This document shows, piece after piece, positions 11,531 through 22,699 of a stretch of DNA of 64,000 nucleotides. The stretch comes from Heterocephalus glaber. Its lineage: Eukaryota > Chordata > Mammalia > Rodentia > Bathyergidae. The stretch lies in assembly GCF_000247695.1 (NCBI RefSeq), contig NW_004624781.1:4347004-4411003 (forward strand). Direction: 5' to 3'. Position numbers and translations under genes: made by a program. Under the pieces are notes generated by a model, which did not search any database, had not been told where the DNA came from, and worked only from the letters and a program-made list of their open reading frames with translations. Within the stretch, counting starts at the first letter, position 1, and every line of letters begins with the position of its first letter.

Positions 11531-12650
11531 GGGTTATAAAAACTTAATTTTACTAAAATGTTATTTTCATTTTAGACAGTAAAGCTAATTGATGATATTT
11601 ATAAACCAAGAGTTATATTTCCCACTTTTATTATACCATGATTTTGTTACTTTGAATAAGAAAATTAATATGAAAATTCTCAAATTAAGACTATGGATCT
11701 GAAAATAGAACTCATGAGGTTTTAGGGGTTTTTGTTTTTGCTTTTTTTCTTTACCATAGAGCTAGGAGTGGCTTGGTTCCTTGGTCTCACCTAAGAAACT
11801 TTGATTTCTGTGGCCAAAGATATTGCTAATTTTTAGAAATAATTTAATGTAATTTTAAGGCCAAGTCAGTCATTTTGAATTATAAAGGTTCTAAGATCTG
11901 TAAATTTACTGTTTTTTAAAAGAAACTATATAACAAACCACTCTAACAAAATTTACTGCTGTTTTTATGCAAATATGTACACTGTAAACTAAGTTTTTAA
12001 AATACTTGGAATTCTCAAGTTCTTAAAAATGCACTTTCAAGCACCAATTAAAATACCTGATTGCACACACAAAACTTCAATTCATAAAAGCTGAAAAGAA
12101 CAATTTCTTCTATGATGTCTATTTAAAATAATTAATATATACAAATGTATCTTTTGTAAAAATGCTACACCTTTATAAACTCTGGAGAAATTTCCTAATC
12201 AGCAAAGCTAAGTGCTATTATGAACGAACTGATTTTTACAAAATTTTCCCAGGTAGGCTTTATATTCAAAAATGAAAAAACAAAACAAAACACTTCTTTC
12301 TTTCTGAGAAATGACAGTATGCCAAACATTAAACTATTAGAGTAATAAAATGTGAACACTGAAAATCTTACACGGTAACACTAGCTCATTAACAACTAAC
12401 ATGTTAAGAAAGGAAAAATCATGTTACCTTAAATCTTGGCCCAAGAAGCAATAGTTTCTATAAGTGAATAAAAGGAAAACCAAACCATTACTACTTCTTC
12501 TATAGTAAAAGAACAGGGGAAAATAAAAATATAGTTACAATAAAAGTGGGTAATTTTAACATTTATATAATTTTAGAAGATATAAAGAAAACCAAATTGA
12601 AATTTTAGGACAGAAAAACCCAGTAACTGAAATGAAAAAATTTTTTTTTA
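11531..12650. other. AT-rich intronic stretch; nothing recognised
   Basis: No convincing repeat, exon or RNA gene. Confidence 0.4.
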
Positions 12651-12654
12651 CTGT

Positions 12655-12834
12655 TTAGGCTCAACAGCAAAACTCTGCAGGCTGTGACAGGAGAATCTCA
12701 AGTTTCAGCTTAGCCTGGGCAACTTAGAGACTGAGACTGTCTCAAAATAAAAATAAAAAAGGATTGAGGGGATACAGTTCAGTAGTTCAGTGTGAAGGCC
12801 TTAGGATCAATACCCCGTACCTGGGGGGAAAAAA
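12655..12834 (+). mobile_element. B1-dID dimeric SINE, 5'-truncated
   Basis: Starts inside the B1-like half ('agcctgggcaacttagagac', 'tgtctcaaaataaaa') and keeps the ID-like half ('ggggatacagttcag', 'ggatcaataccccgtacc'). Confidence 0.7.
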
Positions 12835-13780
12835 GATTCAATGAACACAGAATGACAGCAATTACCCAATTTGAACACAGAGGAAAAAATAGGAAGAAAG
12901 AGGAAAAAAAATTAATGGGACCTCAGGGACTTGTGAAACTAACAAAAAGACTTAACATCTGTCTTAGAGAAGAAAGGGGTTGAGTCTGAAAAAAAAATAT
13001 TCAAAGAAATAGTGACTGAAATTTCCCAAAATTTGGCAATAGACAGGACCTTACAGATTTAAGAAACCGAGTGAACTAAAAAACAGAAGAAACTCAAAGA
13101 AAACCATGCCAACACGTGTGATGGTCAAACTTCTGAAAACTAAAGAAAAAAGAAAAAAATCTTGAAAGAAGCCAGAGAGAAACAAAGCCTTTTGTATAGG
13201 GGAGAAAAAGGATCATGAACCTGGAATTCCATATTAAAGGGAAAAATCAAGTAAAAGGGTAATCAGGAAATGCTGAGATAAAGGAAAATTAAGAGAAGTT
13301 GCTGCTGAAGTTGTTACCCTAAAAGAATGGTTAAATTAAGTTCACCAAACAGAAAAGGAAATGGTAAAAGGAATCCTGGAATGCTGGAAAGGAAAAAAGA
13401 ATATCAAAGAGGAAAATTATGGATAAAAGCAGTAAGTTTTTGCCAATTATGTCTTGAGTTTTCCAAATTAAGTCTGACAAGGTGAAGTAAGAATTATAAC
13501 ACTCTAAGGTTCTTAATGTGTGCAAAGAAAAAATGTAAGGCAACTATGAATGAGGGAGGATAATAGGATAGAAAGGGAAGAAGTGTCCCTACAATTCACT
13601 TAAACTGGTAAAATCGTACCAGTAGACTGTGATAAGTTACATCATTCAAATATATATGATACTGAGGCTATACAAAGGGATATGCTCAAAAACAATGAGT
13701 CAAAATGGAATTCTAAAACAATATAAAATGGAGACCATCTTATTATGTGCTTAAATAAAATTTATGTTTTAAAAACTAAG
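12835..13780 (+). mobile_element. Old LINE-1 fragment
   Basis: A-rich plus strand with L1-style text ('agaagccagagagaaacaaag', 'acaggaccttacagatt', 'aagaaaccgagtgaac.. aaacagaagaaac'). Divergent and full of stops. Confidence 0.5.
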
Positions 13781-13892
13781 GTTTAAAGGCAAATGATATT
13801 GTTAATGTAAACATGTGGTTTGATACAAGGATAAATATCTGGTAAATTAAAGGTGGAAGGGGGAAATGGGAGCTCAGTAAAGAAGAAAAGAT

Positions 13893-13985
13893 AAGGTTGA
13901 GTTGTAGCTCGGTGATAGAGTCTGTGCCTAGAATGCATGAGGCTATGAGTTTCATGGCCAGCAATGTCAAAAACAAACACAAATG
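13893..13985 (+). mobile_element. ID-like SINE, divergent
   Basis: 'ggttgagttgtagctcggtgatagagtctgtgcctagaatgcatgaggc' follows the classic ID layout, with a decayed 3' part and an A-rich tail. Confidence 0.65.
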
Positions 13986-14289
13986 TGTTTTAAGAAGCAA
14001 AAACGATTTTGTTTAAAGTTGCACATAAAAGCAATAAAGTTCATTAGAAGATCTCTGGTCTTTGTGCTTTAACAACTAATATTTTTTTTTTACTTTGCCC
14101 TTGGCCTGCAACCTTAATATGATGATTGGTGATTATGCTAATTTTGTATGTTCACTTTTTAAAGATTCAAATATAAGTAGGATTTTTATTATGCAAGCAT
14201 TTTTCTATAACTTGTTATTATGAATTCAAATTTTAATTTTTCCTGACAGATAAACAAGTAGTTATGTTCATCCAAATTAAGTGTTCCAG

Positions 14290-14690
14290 TTAAATAAATA
14301 TGACTTTATGGCCTCATGCTTCCTGGTGTTTATGTTCTGGGGTCCTCTCTTCCCACAGGGATGTGGGCTTGCTGAGCATGCCTGGGCCCATAGGACATTA
14401 TCAATTCTGACACAGCAAGGCTTCCAAAGAGCTGGCATATGGGGGCTTGCAGAGATCCTCTTGGAAGCCAGCTACCATGGTATAAATCTTGGGCTTGCCT
14501 TGGAAAAATGAGGATTTATGTTGGGAAAGCCTAGAAGACTAGAAGCCACCTTGATCTTCTGGTCCCAGTTGAGCTTTCAGCTGAAAGCAGCTGCACCTGA
14601 TGATGCAGGGCCACCCAGCTGAGTTGCTAGCCCACAGAGTCATGAAAAGTGATGAATTTGGGCGGCAGTCTTTTATGCTACAAATGGTAA
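14290..14690 (+). mobile_element. MLT1/MaLR-like LTR
   Basis: Contains 'gaagccaccttgatcttctgg', 'cacccagctgagttgctagcc', 'cacagagtcatgaaaa' in the order of MLT1-type LTRs. The open frame at 14281-14511 is inside it and is not a gene. Confidence 0.5.
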
Positions 14691-14881
14691 CAAGACAGAC
14701 TTTTAAAAAGGAATACAACTTTAATTCAGGGGAAGAGTTAAAAATCCAGAAGTTATCTTATGAGTCATGCTAAAATATAATTGGAATCATAATAAACTCC
14801 TGGTTTCAAAATACATCTTCTAGTTCTGTTAGCTAAAATGACCAAAGTACCAGTACTGCCCACCACACAAGTCTGGTGTGG

Positions 14882-14923
14882 GTCTTTAGCATCACGGTGT
14901 ACGTCTTTAGTATCACGGTGTAC
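14882..14923. repeat. 21-bp tandem duplication
   Basis: GTCTTTAGCATCACGGTGTAC occurs twice in tandem with one C/T difference. Local slippage is the simplest explanation. Confidence 0.9.
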
Positions 14924-17035
14924 TGTGTCTCCTTGGAGGGATGATTGATTTTGTCAGAGCAGAGATCAAAGTAGCTTTGGGATAACCAGTTAATGTCAAA
15001 AACAAGTACTCTTTAAAAAACACAAGAGATCCTACCAAAAGGACATATAAGCAGCTCACAGGAACTCTGACTGGTTAAGGTGTGAATAATTGCAGCTCAG
15101 AAAAAAATTATAATTAGGTAAAACAAATCAGGTTTTTAAAAAAGCCACAAATATAAAGTGATGCTAAAAAGATAATTCCTATTCATTGTATTCATTTTTC
15201 TTTTATTTAGATAAGAAAAAGTGCTGCTTAACTTTAATTTTACATATATTATAAGGTGATTAAACTATATCCAGTTAAGGGCTACTATGGTCAAAAGAAC
15301 CAAGACAAAAGACTCTTCCCCTGTAAATCATTAATGGATAGGCTAATGAAACTTCCTGCTACTCTCATAAGGCCACTCTGAGCACTCGCCAGCTGGATGT
15401 CATGCTTGTCATTAATCTCAGACTAATGAAGATCATCATGATGTCCATTCCCAGGTCTGAGTGTCCCTCCCCAGTGCCACAGCCTGGGCCTTTGGACGAG
15501 ATCCATAACGAAGGGAGCTCTACCTTTAAAGGTACTAAAATAAACCACTTTTCCTTTTGGTCAATTTGGTGATAGATTTGAACAACTCTTGCTGGTTGCT
15601 ACTTTAACACCACCTTTGCCTTTTTTGGTTCATTAGGACAAAGTCCTTTGTAAAGACAAGGACAGAGACCAAAGACTCACACATGGAGCTTCCTTTTAAT
15701 ACCAATCTAGGGAAGTTGGTGAAGAGGTTTTGTCACCCTGGACTAAAATCTGTGCCATTAACTCTATTTTTGCTCATCTGTACAATGAGGTGACCTGGAA
15801 AAGAGGAATTTATTCATGAGATACACAAACCTTCCCAAAACTAACATTTCACAGTCTTGTATTTGTAGCTATGAATATTTAGTGACAAATTATAAAATGC
15901 AAATTATATAATTTCAGTAATATTAATATTATTTGAATATATAACTAATATGTTACTTTAGAATTAAGTAGTAATTCTAAAAGGAAACTAACTGAATGTA
16001 TAAAAAATTAAGTATATAGTATATTTATCCAGCACCATCAGGATGTATGTGTATGTAAGGAAGTGTAGCCTTCTACATACCCAGGCCTCCCTCCTGTCAA
16101 GCTGAATTTAGATTAAAATGGTACTGAAGCTTTCAACAAATGTATTTACTTAAATGCCTGTGGTCTTTGAATAAGATAACCTCAAAACTGTCTTAGTAGC
16201 CTAGAAAAATTCATCAGGGCTTCACTTTCCATTAGAAAAACCTCTGTGCCTTATCTCTGGAATGAGAGAACATTTTTTATTTGTTTCTCTTGCCAAGAGT
16301 TGTTTTAGTAGTGCCTCAATAAAATACATAACTGATTTAAATCAAATCCACTGAAATAAGCCCGGTTTTCTTTGGTATATTTTTTAAATTTTAAAAAAAT
16401 TAGAAGAAAATATGAAAGACAGATACAGAGAAAGTAGTCATGTAACACTGCCCTTCATCTCTTAATCTGTTTCTACGAAAAAGAAGTAAATTACAGTTTC
16501 AAGATATCTTCTATTATTCATAACCTGTATATATTTATGTTTTATATCATCTATGTACTCAACACAAAGCCATTCCTTATTTCTGACAAATGTCTTTTCC
16601 TTTCCTAAAAGCCTTAAGAAAGTTCAGGGAGAAAGGTACAAAGAAAACAGGTCAAAATTGTGGAATTAGGCAGAGACTGCAGGGCAATAAGTATCCAGGG
16701 GCTGCTGGGTAACAGTCCCAGGCAGGATTAATGTCATTTCAGTGAAAGTCCCTCTGTATGTCACTTGTGACCCTTGGCTCTACCACTCCCAAAACGCAAT
16801 AAACTGCTGTTAGTAATAAAGATAATCAAATATCAAGAAAAGATAATGTCATCTTCATTGTGTTTTTGGTCCTTTATGTCAAAGAAGAAAAATTTTATAA
16901 AGATTTTTATTAAAAACAGCTTAAAAAAAAATCTTAAGTGTAGTATTGAAAGGGATAACTTCTGTTATCTAGATACTTTATGCAGAACTTTTCCCACTGA
17001 TGTTCATGATAATTTAAGGTTGTGTTGTGTTTTTT
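14924..17035. other. Intronic stretch; nothing clearly recognised
   Basis: Mostly AT-rich unique-looking DNA. The open frame at 16774-17106 runs into a SINE and is not supported as coding. Confidence 0.35.
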
Positions 17036-17041
17036 CTTTTC

Positions 17042-17193
17042 TTTTCTTTTTTTTTGAGATAGGGTCTCGCTATGTAGAAGGGGTTGGCCTTGAACTCACT
17101 ATGTAGCCCAGGCTGGCCTTGAATTCATGGCAATCTTCCTGCTTCAGCCTCTCAAGTGCTGGGATTACAGGTGTGCGCCACCATGCCTGGCTC
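17042..17193 (-). mobile_element. B1 SINE with internal duplication
   Basis: Antisense B1: 'gagatagggtctcgctatgt' to 'caccatgcctggctc'. The 'ttggccttgaactcactatgtagcccaggc..' segment is partly duplicated, as in rodent B1. Confidence 0.9.
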
Positions 17194-17214
17194 TTGAATC
17201 TAATTTTTAACTGT

Positions 17215-17415
17215 ATTTTCTTTTTTTCTCTATGGGGATTGAACCCAGGGCCTTCTACATGTTAGGTAAGCACGTTACCACTGAGCTACATCCCCAGGCC
17301 CCTGCCCTTTTTTTCTTTTGAAACAGCCTGTCCCCAAGTTGCTCAGACTGTCCTCGAATTTGCAAACCTTTTGCCTTAGCCTTCTGAGTATAGCATTTGG
17401 GATTATAGAGCGAGA
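17215..17415 (-). mobile_element. B1-dID dimeric SINE
   Basis: Antisense: ID-like half first ('ggggattgaacccagggcc', 'actgagctacatccccagg'), then the B1-like half ('agttgctcagactgtcctcg', 'gggattatagagcg'). Confidence 0.8.
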
Positions 17416-17829
17416 CAGCATGATCAGATCAACTAAGACATTTTAACAATTCTAAAGTATGACTGCATAATTAGTACACTTTTTTCACACCTGCTTGTTA
17501 AATTTTACTGATTGACTTGGTTAAAACAAGCTCCAACAATATTAAATGCCACAGTGAATTGCAGTTAGACCAGAAAGACAAACCTCACACCCACCTCAGA
17601 TACGGTACTTACATGTGTCTCAAGATGTCTACATGGTGCTGTCAATATGTCTCAGCATTGCTGAATTTAACCTTACTGGGTTTCAGCTATTGAAGGGAAC
17701 AAAAGAATTCCTTGGGAATCATAGAATTCTGCTTAACCAAGCTTTGAGTCCTTGCATCCAAGTCTGCTTTAAGAAGCTGCATCCTCAGGTCAGTGAGTGA
17801 CCCAGACAGCTGCCCACGGTCCCATGTGC

Positions 17830-18055
17830 TCTGTAACTTTTACCACAGGGATCAAGGGTCAGATAGCAAATATTTTAAACTTTGCAAGCCTTACCCTGCA
17901 AAACAATCACTTAACTGCTACATATTATAAAGCAGCCATGCCCAATATATAAAGGAATGGCCATAGCTGTGTTCTAATAAAACTTTATGAGCAGAGAAAA
18001 ATTTCATACTCTTTCACATATTATGAAAGGAGTACATTTCATATTTACATTTTTT
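17830..18055 (-). mobile_element. hAT-Charlie MER-type DNA transposon fragment
   Basis: 'gtcagatagcaaatatttta', 'tttgcaagcc', 'aagcagccatgcccaatata', 'aatggccatagctgtgttct' and 'aataaaactttat' match a common nonautonomous hAT element in fixed order. Exact subfamily not assigned. Confidence 0.6.
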
Positions 18056-18062
18056 TAAATGT

Positions 18063-18241
18063 CGCCAGGCGTGGTGGTGCACGCTTGTAAATCCAGCACT
18101 CTGGAAAGCTGAGGCAGGAGGATCACGAGTTGGAACCTAGCCTGGCGACTTAATGACAGCGAGACCTTGTCTCAAAGACTAAAGGGCTGGGGATGTGGCT
18201 CAGAGCAAAGGCCCTGGGTTCAATTTTCAGTGGGAAGCAAA
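18063..18241 (+). mobile_element. B1-dID dimeric SINE
   Basis: B1-like 'ccaggcgtggtggtgcacgc' through 'agaccttgtctcaaag', then ID-like 'gggctggggatgtggctcag' to 'gttcaattttcag'. It lies just inside the intron, about 260 bp from exon 1. Confidence 0.88.
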
Positions 18242-18508
18242 AGGTCATAACCAGTGTCAGTAGGCCAGTCATACAAAAGCAGGCAAATCTGGGCTGCAGT
18301 ATGCACTTCCTGCTTTACGTCCTGGACAGAGAATGCCAGGCAGCGAACTAGGGTGAGACAGGAAAAGTGTCCCCTGGGCGGCGGCGCAGATGTGTGACAG
18401 AGGGACATGCAAGGCCAACACCCTGGGTAGGCGCGTGAAAACTGTGGGACTCAGGACGGCACGGAACTCTCAGGCTGTGCCCCGGGTCGGGGCAGACCGG
18501 TCACTTAC

Positions 18509-18581
18509 TCCGGGATGCCGGAAACGCCCGCGCGGACGCAGGCCATAGCAACAGCGCGACTAGAAGGACTACGGACTTCAT
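18509..18581 (-). CDS. SPESP1: SPESP1 exon 1: start codon and signal peptide
   Basis: This 73-nt coding exon lies on the minus strand. ATG at 18581-18579 opens MKSVVLLVALLLWPASARA, a typical signal peptide: one basic residue, a leucine/valine-rich core, then small residues at -3 and -1 (cleavage likely after A19). Human SPESP1 begins almost the same way. The exon ends at 18509, immediately before a strong donor GTAAGT (18508-18503). The codon split A|GC joins exon 2 in frame as serine 25, leading into [14 protein letters not shown]. The start context is weak (C at -3), but no other ATG lies in frame. It is too short to be noticed as an open reading frame and was found by looking for the missing signal peptide. 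Confidence 0.93.
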
Positions 18582-18600
18582 AGGCGTTGTCCGCACCACT

Positions 18601-18610
18601 CCGCCATTGG
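18601..18610 (-). promoter_or_regulatory. Inverted CCAAT box overlapping a YY1-like core
   Basis: On the gene strand this reads CCAATGGCGG, ending about 20 bp upstream of the SPESP1 ATG. The overlap of CCAAT (NF-Y) with ATGGCGG (YY1 core) this close to the ATG suggests a very short 5' UTR or a start site just upstream. Confidence 0.45.
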
Positions 18611-18772
18611 ACGGGAACATCCTGGGCCCACCAAGCCGGGTACCTCAGGGTAGAAAGGGGAGGGTGTCCGCTGCCGACCGACCCACCTCAGGGCCTGGGG
18701 CGCCTGGAAATGGTCGAAGCCCACAGGTCGAGAACGGGGTGGGGGTGGAGGTGGGGGTAGGCGCGAGAGGCG

Positions 18773-18782
18773 GCGCATGCGC
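18773..18782. promoter_or_regulatory. NRF1-type palindrome
   Basis: GCGCATGCGC is a perfect match to the NRF1 core and is self-complementary. It lies in the CpG-rich region about 190 bp upstream of the SPESP1 start codon. Being palindromic, it could serve transcription in either direction. Confidence 0.6.
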
Positions 18783-18786
18783 GTGT

Positions 18787-18800
18787 CCCCCCCCCCCCCC
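18787..18800. repeat. Poly-C run in promoter
   Basis: Fourteen consecutive C between GTGT and GCGCGC, immediately next to the NRF1-type site. Confidence 0.9.
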
Positions 18801-19074
18801 GCGCGCTTGCTGAATGAGATTACCTCGACGGCTAGCTGTTGCAGGAGCTAGAACCGGCCGTGTAGGGGGCTCGTTCCATGCTGGGGTCATAGACAAGCAG
18901 AATGGAGGAAACCTTGGAGCTCCCCAAGAACTGAACGCAGTTCGGGCTAGTTGCGTGGCTAGACAGATTTTGGAGGTGAGAGATAGGCAGTGACATTAAA
19001 GACACTTTGAAGGGCCCTGAGTTGTTCTTCTGTTTTAGTTTTTAAAGAATTATATCCTATTTCATTGACAGTTT

Positions 19075-19230
19075 TGAGAAGCTAGAGTTGGGGGAAGGTG
19101 TAACTAGAAGGAAATAACATGAGGAAAGTTTGCGGGTTGATAGTGGTTAACTAATGTGTTAAATTTTGTAGAATTGTACACCAAAAATCCACTTTACTGT
19201 ATGATTATTTGTAAAAATTCATATATACTC
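19075..19230 (+). mobile_element. Old LINE-1 3' end fragment
   Basis: Contains 'gttgatagtggttaacta', 'gtagaattgtacaccaaaaa', 'ctttactgtatgattatt', the usual text at the 3' end of old L1 copies. Confidence 0.55.
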
Positions 19231-19339
19231 ATATCTGTGCCTTGGGAAGCAAGGGAGCTTGGATTTTTGTCTGGTAGGGACTTCCTGCTGAGTTTTATAC
19301 TGGGGTAGATGGTGATGAGGTGTCCATTTCAAAGGTCAC

Positions 19340-20045
19340 TCTCCTTGAAGCATCAAGAATGGATTGGAGGGAATCAAGACCAGAGGACAGAGCAAGCTAG
19401 AATGTTGCAGTAATCTAGGCATGGGCTGATGGGGGCTTGGACTTGTGATGGCAAAGAACAAGGGACATATGGACAGATTGGAGAGACTTTTAGGGCTAAA
19501 ATCAACCGAATTAGGAAATTGTTTGAAGTGTGGAGTGAGGGAGGAGGAAGTGATGCCCCAATTTCTGGCTTGAGCATCTAGGTATGTGGTGGAGCAGTTT
19601 ACTGAGATGGGGAACATTTATAGGGGTGGAAGAAGATGATGAGTTTCATTTTCAACATTGGTATAGTGAGGTGGGCTTGGGGCCTTCTCCCAGAGTGCCC
19701 TGTGCAGTGAGCAGATGAATATGGGATATCAGCATGTAGAAGTGGGAATAGATGATATTGTCTGAGGAGACTGTTTAGACCAGAAGACCATTGGACCTGG
19801 AATAGAATCCCAGGAAACATGGACAGGCTAGAGAGAACAGGATGGACCAGCACCAGGGACCAAAACCAGAGAGGAAAGCCAGAAAAGCAGAAAAGCTTCA
19901 TGGAGAAAGTTGTCTCAGACTGTCAGATGCTTTTTAGAAGTAGATTTAGCAACAAAAGCCCTGACAGACGCAGTTTCAGTGGAGTGATTTGGGCAGAAGC
20001 CAGCCTCAGTGAGTCGAGGGATGAGTAAGAGGTGATAAAATGGTG
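19340..20045 (+). repeat. Long ancient dispersed repeat
   Basis: Several blocks match a widespread old mammalian repeat in order: 'gaatggattggaggg', 'ttgcagtaatctagg', 'tttctggcttgagca', 'tttactgagatggggaac', 'agaccattgga', 'gcagtttcagtggagtg'. I cannot assign the family name. Open frames here are not genes. Confidence 0.6.
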
Positions 20046-20319
20046 ACAGCTAGCACAGTACAGGCAACTTTTTTGAGGTTGGTGCGTGAGTCTTCAATGT
20101 GCTCTACCAGTGCTTCATCCAAATATAGTGACATGCTAGAATCCAACAGTTGCAACTATTTGGAAAGCAACTTGAAATATGTAACAAAAATGTTAATATA
20201 AACACTCTGGTATAAATTACATAATATAAATTCATAGGAGAAACTTAATGTCCTAAGATAGCCATAATCTATACGATAAAGACAATCAAAGTACAAATTA
20301 AGAGAATGGTAGAGTTACG

Positions 20320-20560
20320 GACTGAATGTTTGTGTCCTTCTCTCATTCACATGTTGAAATCCTAGCCTCCTAACTTGGTATGATGAGTATGAGATGCTAT
20401 GTTTGAGGCGTGATTAAGTCTTGGGGATAGACAGCTCCCTCAGTCTTGCCTCTGTGTGAGGACACATGGAGATGAAGTATATATAGTGGGAGAAGGGCTC
20501 CCACCAGATACCAAATCTGCTTACCTGAGGGCTGCCCACCTATAGCTAGATCAGATGGAC
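20320..20560 (+). mobile_element. MaLR/MLT1-like LTR fragment
   Basis: 'gactgaatgtttgtgtcctt', 'acatgttgaaatcctagcc', 'gtgattaagtcttgggg', 'tgtgaggacacatgga' is the 5' half layout of MaLR LTRs in sense. Confidence 0.75.
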
Positions 20561-20699
20561 TGTTCACCTGCTGGCCAACTGGGGACCTCTGACATCAGGC
20601 AGGCCTGGAACTTAGCCCAGAAGGAAGCCGAGTATATGGCTATACAGTAGCATGTAGAAAGTGCTCATTGAATCTTAGCTGAGTATGTGTTGACCTAGT

Positions 20700-21090
20700 A
20701 ACTTTAGTCTAAGAATACAAAAGATGATGGGACATCACTTTGGAGATTAGGAGACAAAAGGACTATGGCTCCCATCTTGAACATACCTTTTCACTCTGAC
20801 TCACTGTGAGGGAAGCTAGCTGCCATGGTATGAGCTGCTCTGGGGAGGGACCCATATGACAAGGAACTAACATCCCCATCCAACAACCAGTGATCACCTG
20901 TGACTTGACACCAAGCACATGAGTGAACTTGGAGTAGATCTTTCCAGGCATGTCTGGAGATGACCATGACCCAACTGACATCTGGACTGCAGCCTCCTGA
21001 AAGATCCAGAGCCAGGGGCACCCAGCTAAGCTATGTCCAGATTCCTGACCCACAGATCCTGTAAGATAAAAAAGGGTTGTTATTGGATAT
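20700..21090 (+). mobile_element. MLT1-like LTR fragment
   Basis: 'ggaagctagctgccatggta', 'gcagcctcctgaaagatcc', 'cacccagctaagctatgtcc', 'attcctgacccacagatcct' are MLT1 landmarks in order. Confidence 0.75.
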
Positions 21091-21780
21091 AGAAGGGGTA
21101 CAGCGTTTGCCTAAGAAATAGGTACAAACAAGAGCCTCTTGACTTGTCTGTCCAAAGGGACCACATGGGGAAAAGTGCTTGCAGCTGGCTGCACTACTTT
21201 ATTGAGTTTATAAACAGCAGTCTTCTTTAGCAACCAACTGGATTGGCAGGTTAAATGTATCTTCAGATCTCTGATTATAGTTAGTCTTCAGGGATTCATA
21301 TGGCTTCTGTTGTGCTATTTGGATTTAGTAGGGAGGGTATTGGAGTAACAGTCTGTGGGTGTGAGGTGGACTCAGGTTAAAATTCCTTTGATCTCTCCAC
21401 CCCACTCTAATCAGTGATCTACTGTGATATTCTGGATCTCCAGGTGTTAGCTGAGGACTGGGACTTTCCTCTTTAGGGCAGATTTATCTGTTGATGACCA
21501 CTAGTCCCTTTGCAGAAGACAGGGACTAAAAAATCGTAATGCATATTTGTGATGTTACTACTGAATTCTCTCTTGAGAGTTCCTGGCTTTCCTGTGAGAT
21601 TCTGGATTTGTAAATATGCTCAGGTCTGGGAATTCACTGAGGGTCTGCAAATGAGAGTCAAGGAGGATGTTTGTTTTGTCTGTTTTATTAGGTTTAGGCT
21701 TGGATTTTTTTCTTGTTGTTGTTTTTGCTTGTTTGCTTGGTTGTAGAAATCCAGAAAGACCTTAGTTAGGAGCTTTCATC
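21090..21780. other. Intergenic stretch; nothing recognised
   Basis: No repeat family or exon that I can support. Confidence 0.35.
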
Positions 21781-21859
21781 TTGTGAACTATCAAAAAAGA
21801 AATGGTGAAACAGGCAAGGTATATTTTTACTGTGGAATTCTATTTACAAAGAATAAGTT

Positions 21860-22200
21860 TTAAGTCTAAGAATTCTGATCTATATACTAGCACTTAAAAA
21901 TCTCCAAAATACAGTGTTGAGTGAAAAACCAAAGTGAAGAAAAATGCATATTTTCAATTTATTTAAAATCATAGTACTATTATTTATTTACATGACTTCA
22001 TCAGAAATCATTCTGGAAGGAAGCACAGCAAGTTGATAATGGTGCTTGTTTCTAGGAAGAGAAATGGGATTGGGGGAGAATAGTGGATTTTGAGGGGAGA
22101 ATCTTACTTTTCACTCTATTTTCTTATTCATTGAATTTTTTCAAACAAGATTATGTTATATATTGCTAATGTAATTCAAACAGTAACTTTTTACAAAACC
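21860..22200 (+). mobile_element. Old LINE 3' end fragment
   Basis: 'aaaatacagtgttgagtgaaa', 'ttctaggaagagaaatgggattggggg', 'ttcactctattttcttattcattgaattttt' fit an old L1/HAL1-type 3' end. Low resolution. Confidence 0.4.
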
Positions 22201-22379
22201 TAGGTGTTGAGGGAAGAGGGGAACAGTAGTAGAAATATGCATATTATGCCTTGTGCTTTCCCTTACTGACTGCACTGGAGTATTTTTAAAGTGGCGAATT
22301 CACTACCCAAACAGAACGTATAGCCTGCCTTTCACTATACTTCTTCCAGTACAAATCTAAGTCCCACATCTACTGCCTT

Positions 22380-22690
22380 TTATCCTTTCTCCTACTGACC
22401 CAGTAGATTTGAGTTATAGGGTGTGCTTATCCAGAGACAGCTTCACCATTCAAGGGGAAGAAGCATGTTTGGGAAGTTCTGCCCTCATCATCACAGGTTC
22501 CCCACTGACCACCCCATATTCTCCTGGGAGCAATGTACAGGGGAGACATGGTGAGCGCCCTGGCTTACTTAACATCAGTGCACTTTCCCCTCTCAGAGCT
22601 CAGATGTCACTTCCTAACAGCAGTTGGTCCAGTGCTTTGGAAAATGGTTGAAATTAATACTTATTAAATGAATGTGTAAATAAACGAATC
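22380..22690 (+). mobile_element. L2 LINE 3' end, divergent
   Basis: Ends with 'gaaattaatacttattaaatgaatgtgtaaataaacgaa', the L2 terminal pattern. Confidence 0.45.
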
Positions 22691-22699
22691 CACCTATCT

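Larger units (their letters stand above)
18340..18870 (-). promoter_or_regulatory. SPESP1 CpG-rich promoter region
   Basis: This is the most CpG-rich stretch near the gene, and it surrounds exon 1. Upstream of the ATG on the gene strand are an inverted CCAAT box overlapping a YY1-like ATGGCGG core (18601-18610) and, about 190 bp upstream, a perfect NRF1-type palindrome GCGCATGCGC (18773-18782). A run of 14 C (18787-18800) followed by GCGCGC lies just beyond it. A CpG/NRF1 promoter without a visible TATA box is common for genes expressed in the male germ line. The start site was not mapped. Confidence 0.7.

Noticed and set aside
18607..18896. Open frames in the CpG-rich promoter on both strands
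   Set aside because: High GC removes stop codons by chance; the frames are low-complexity and overlap regulatory motifs.
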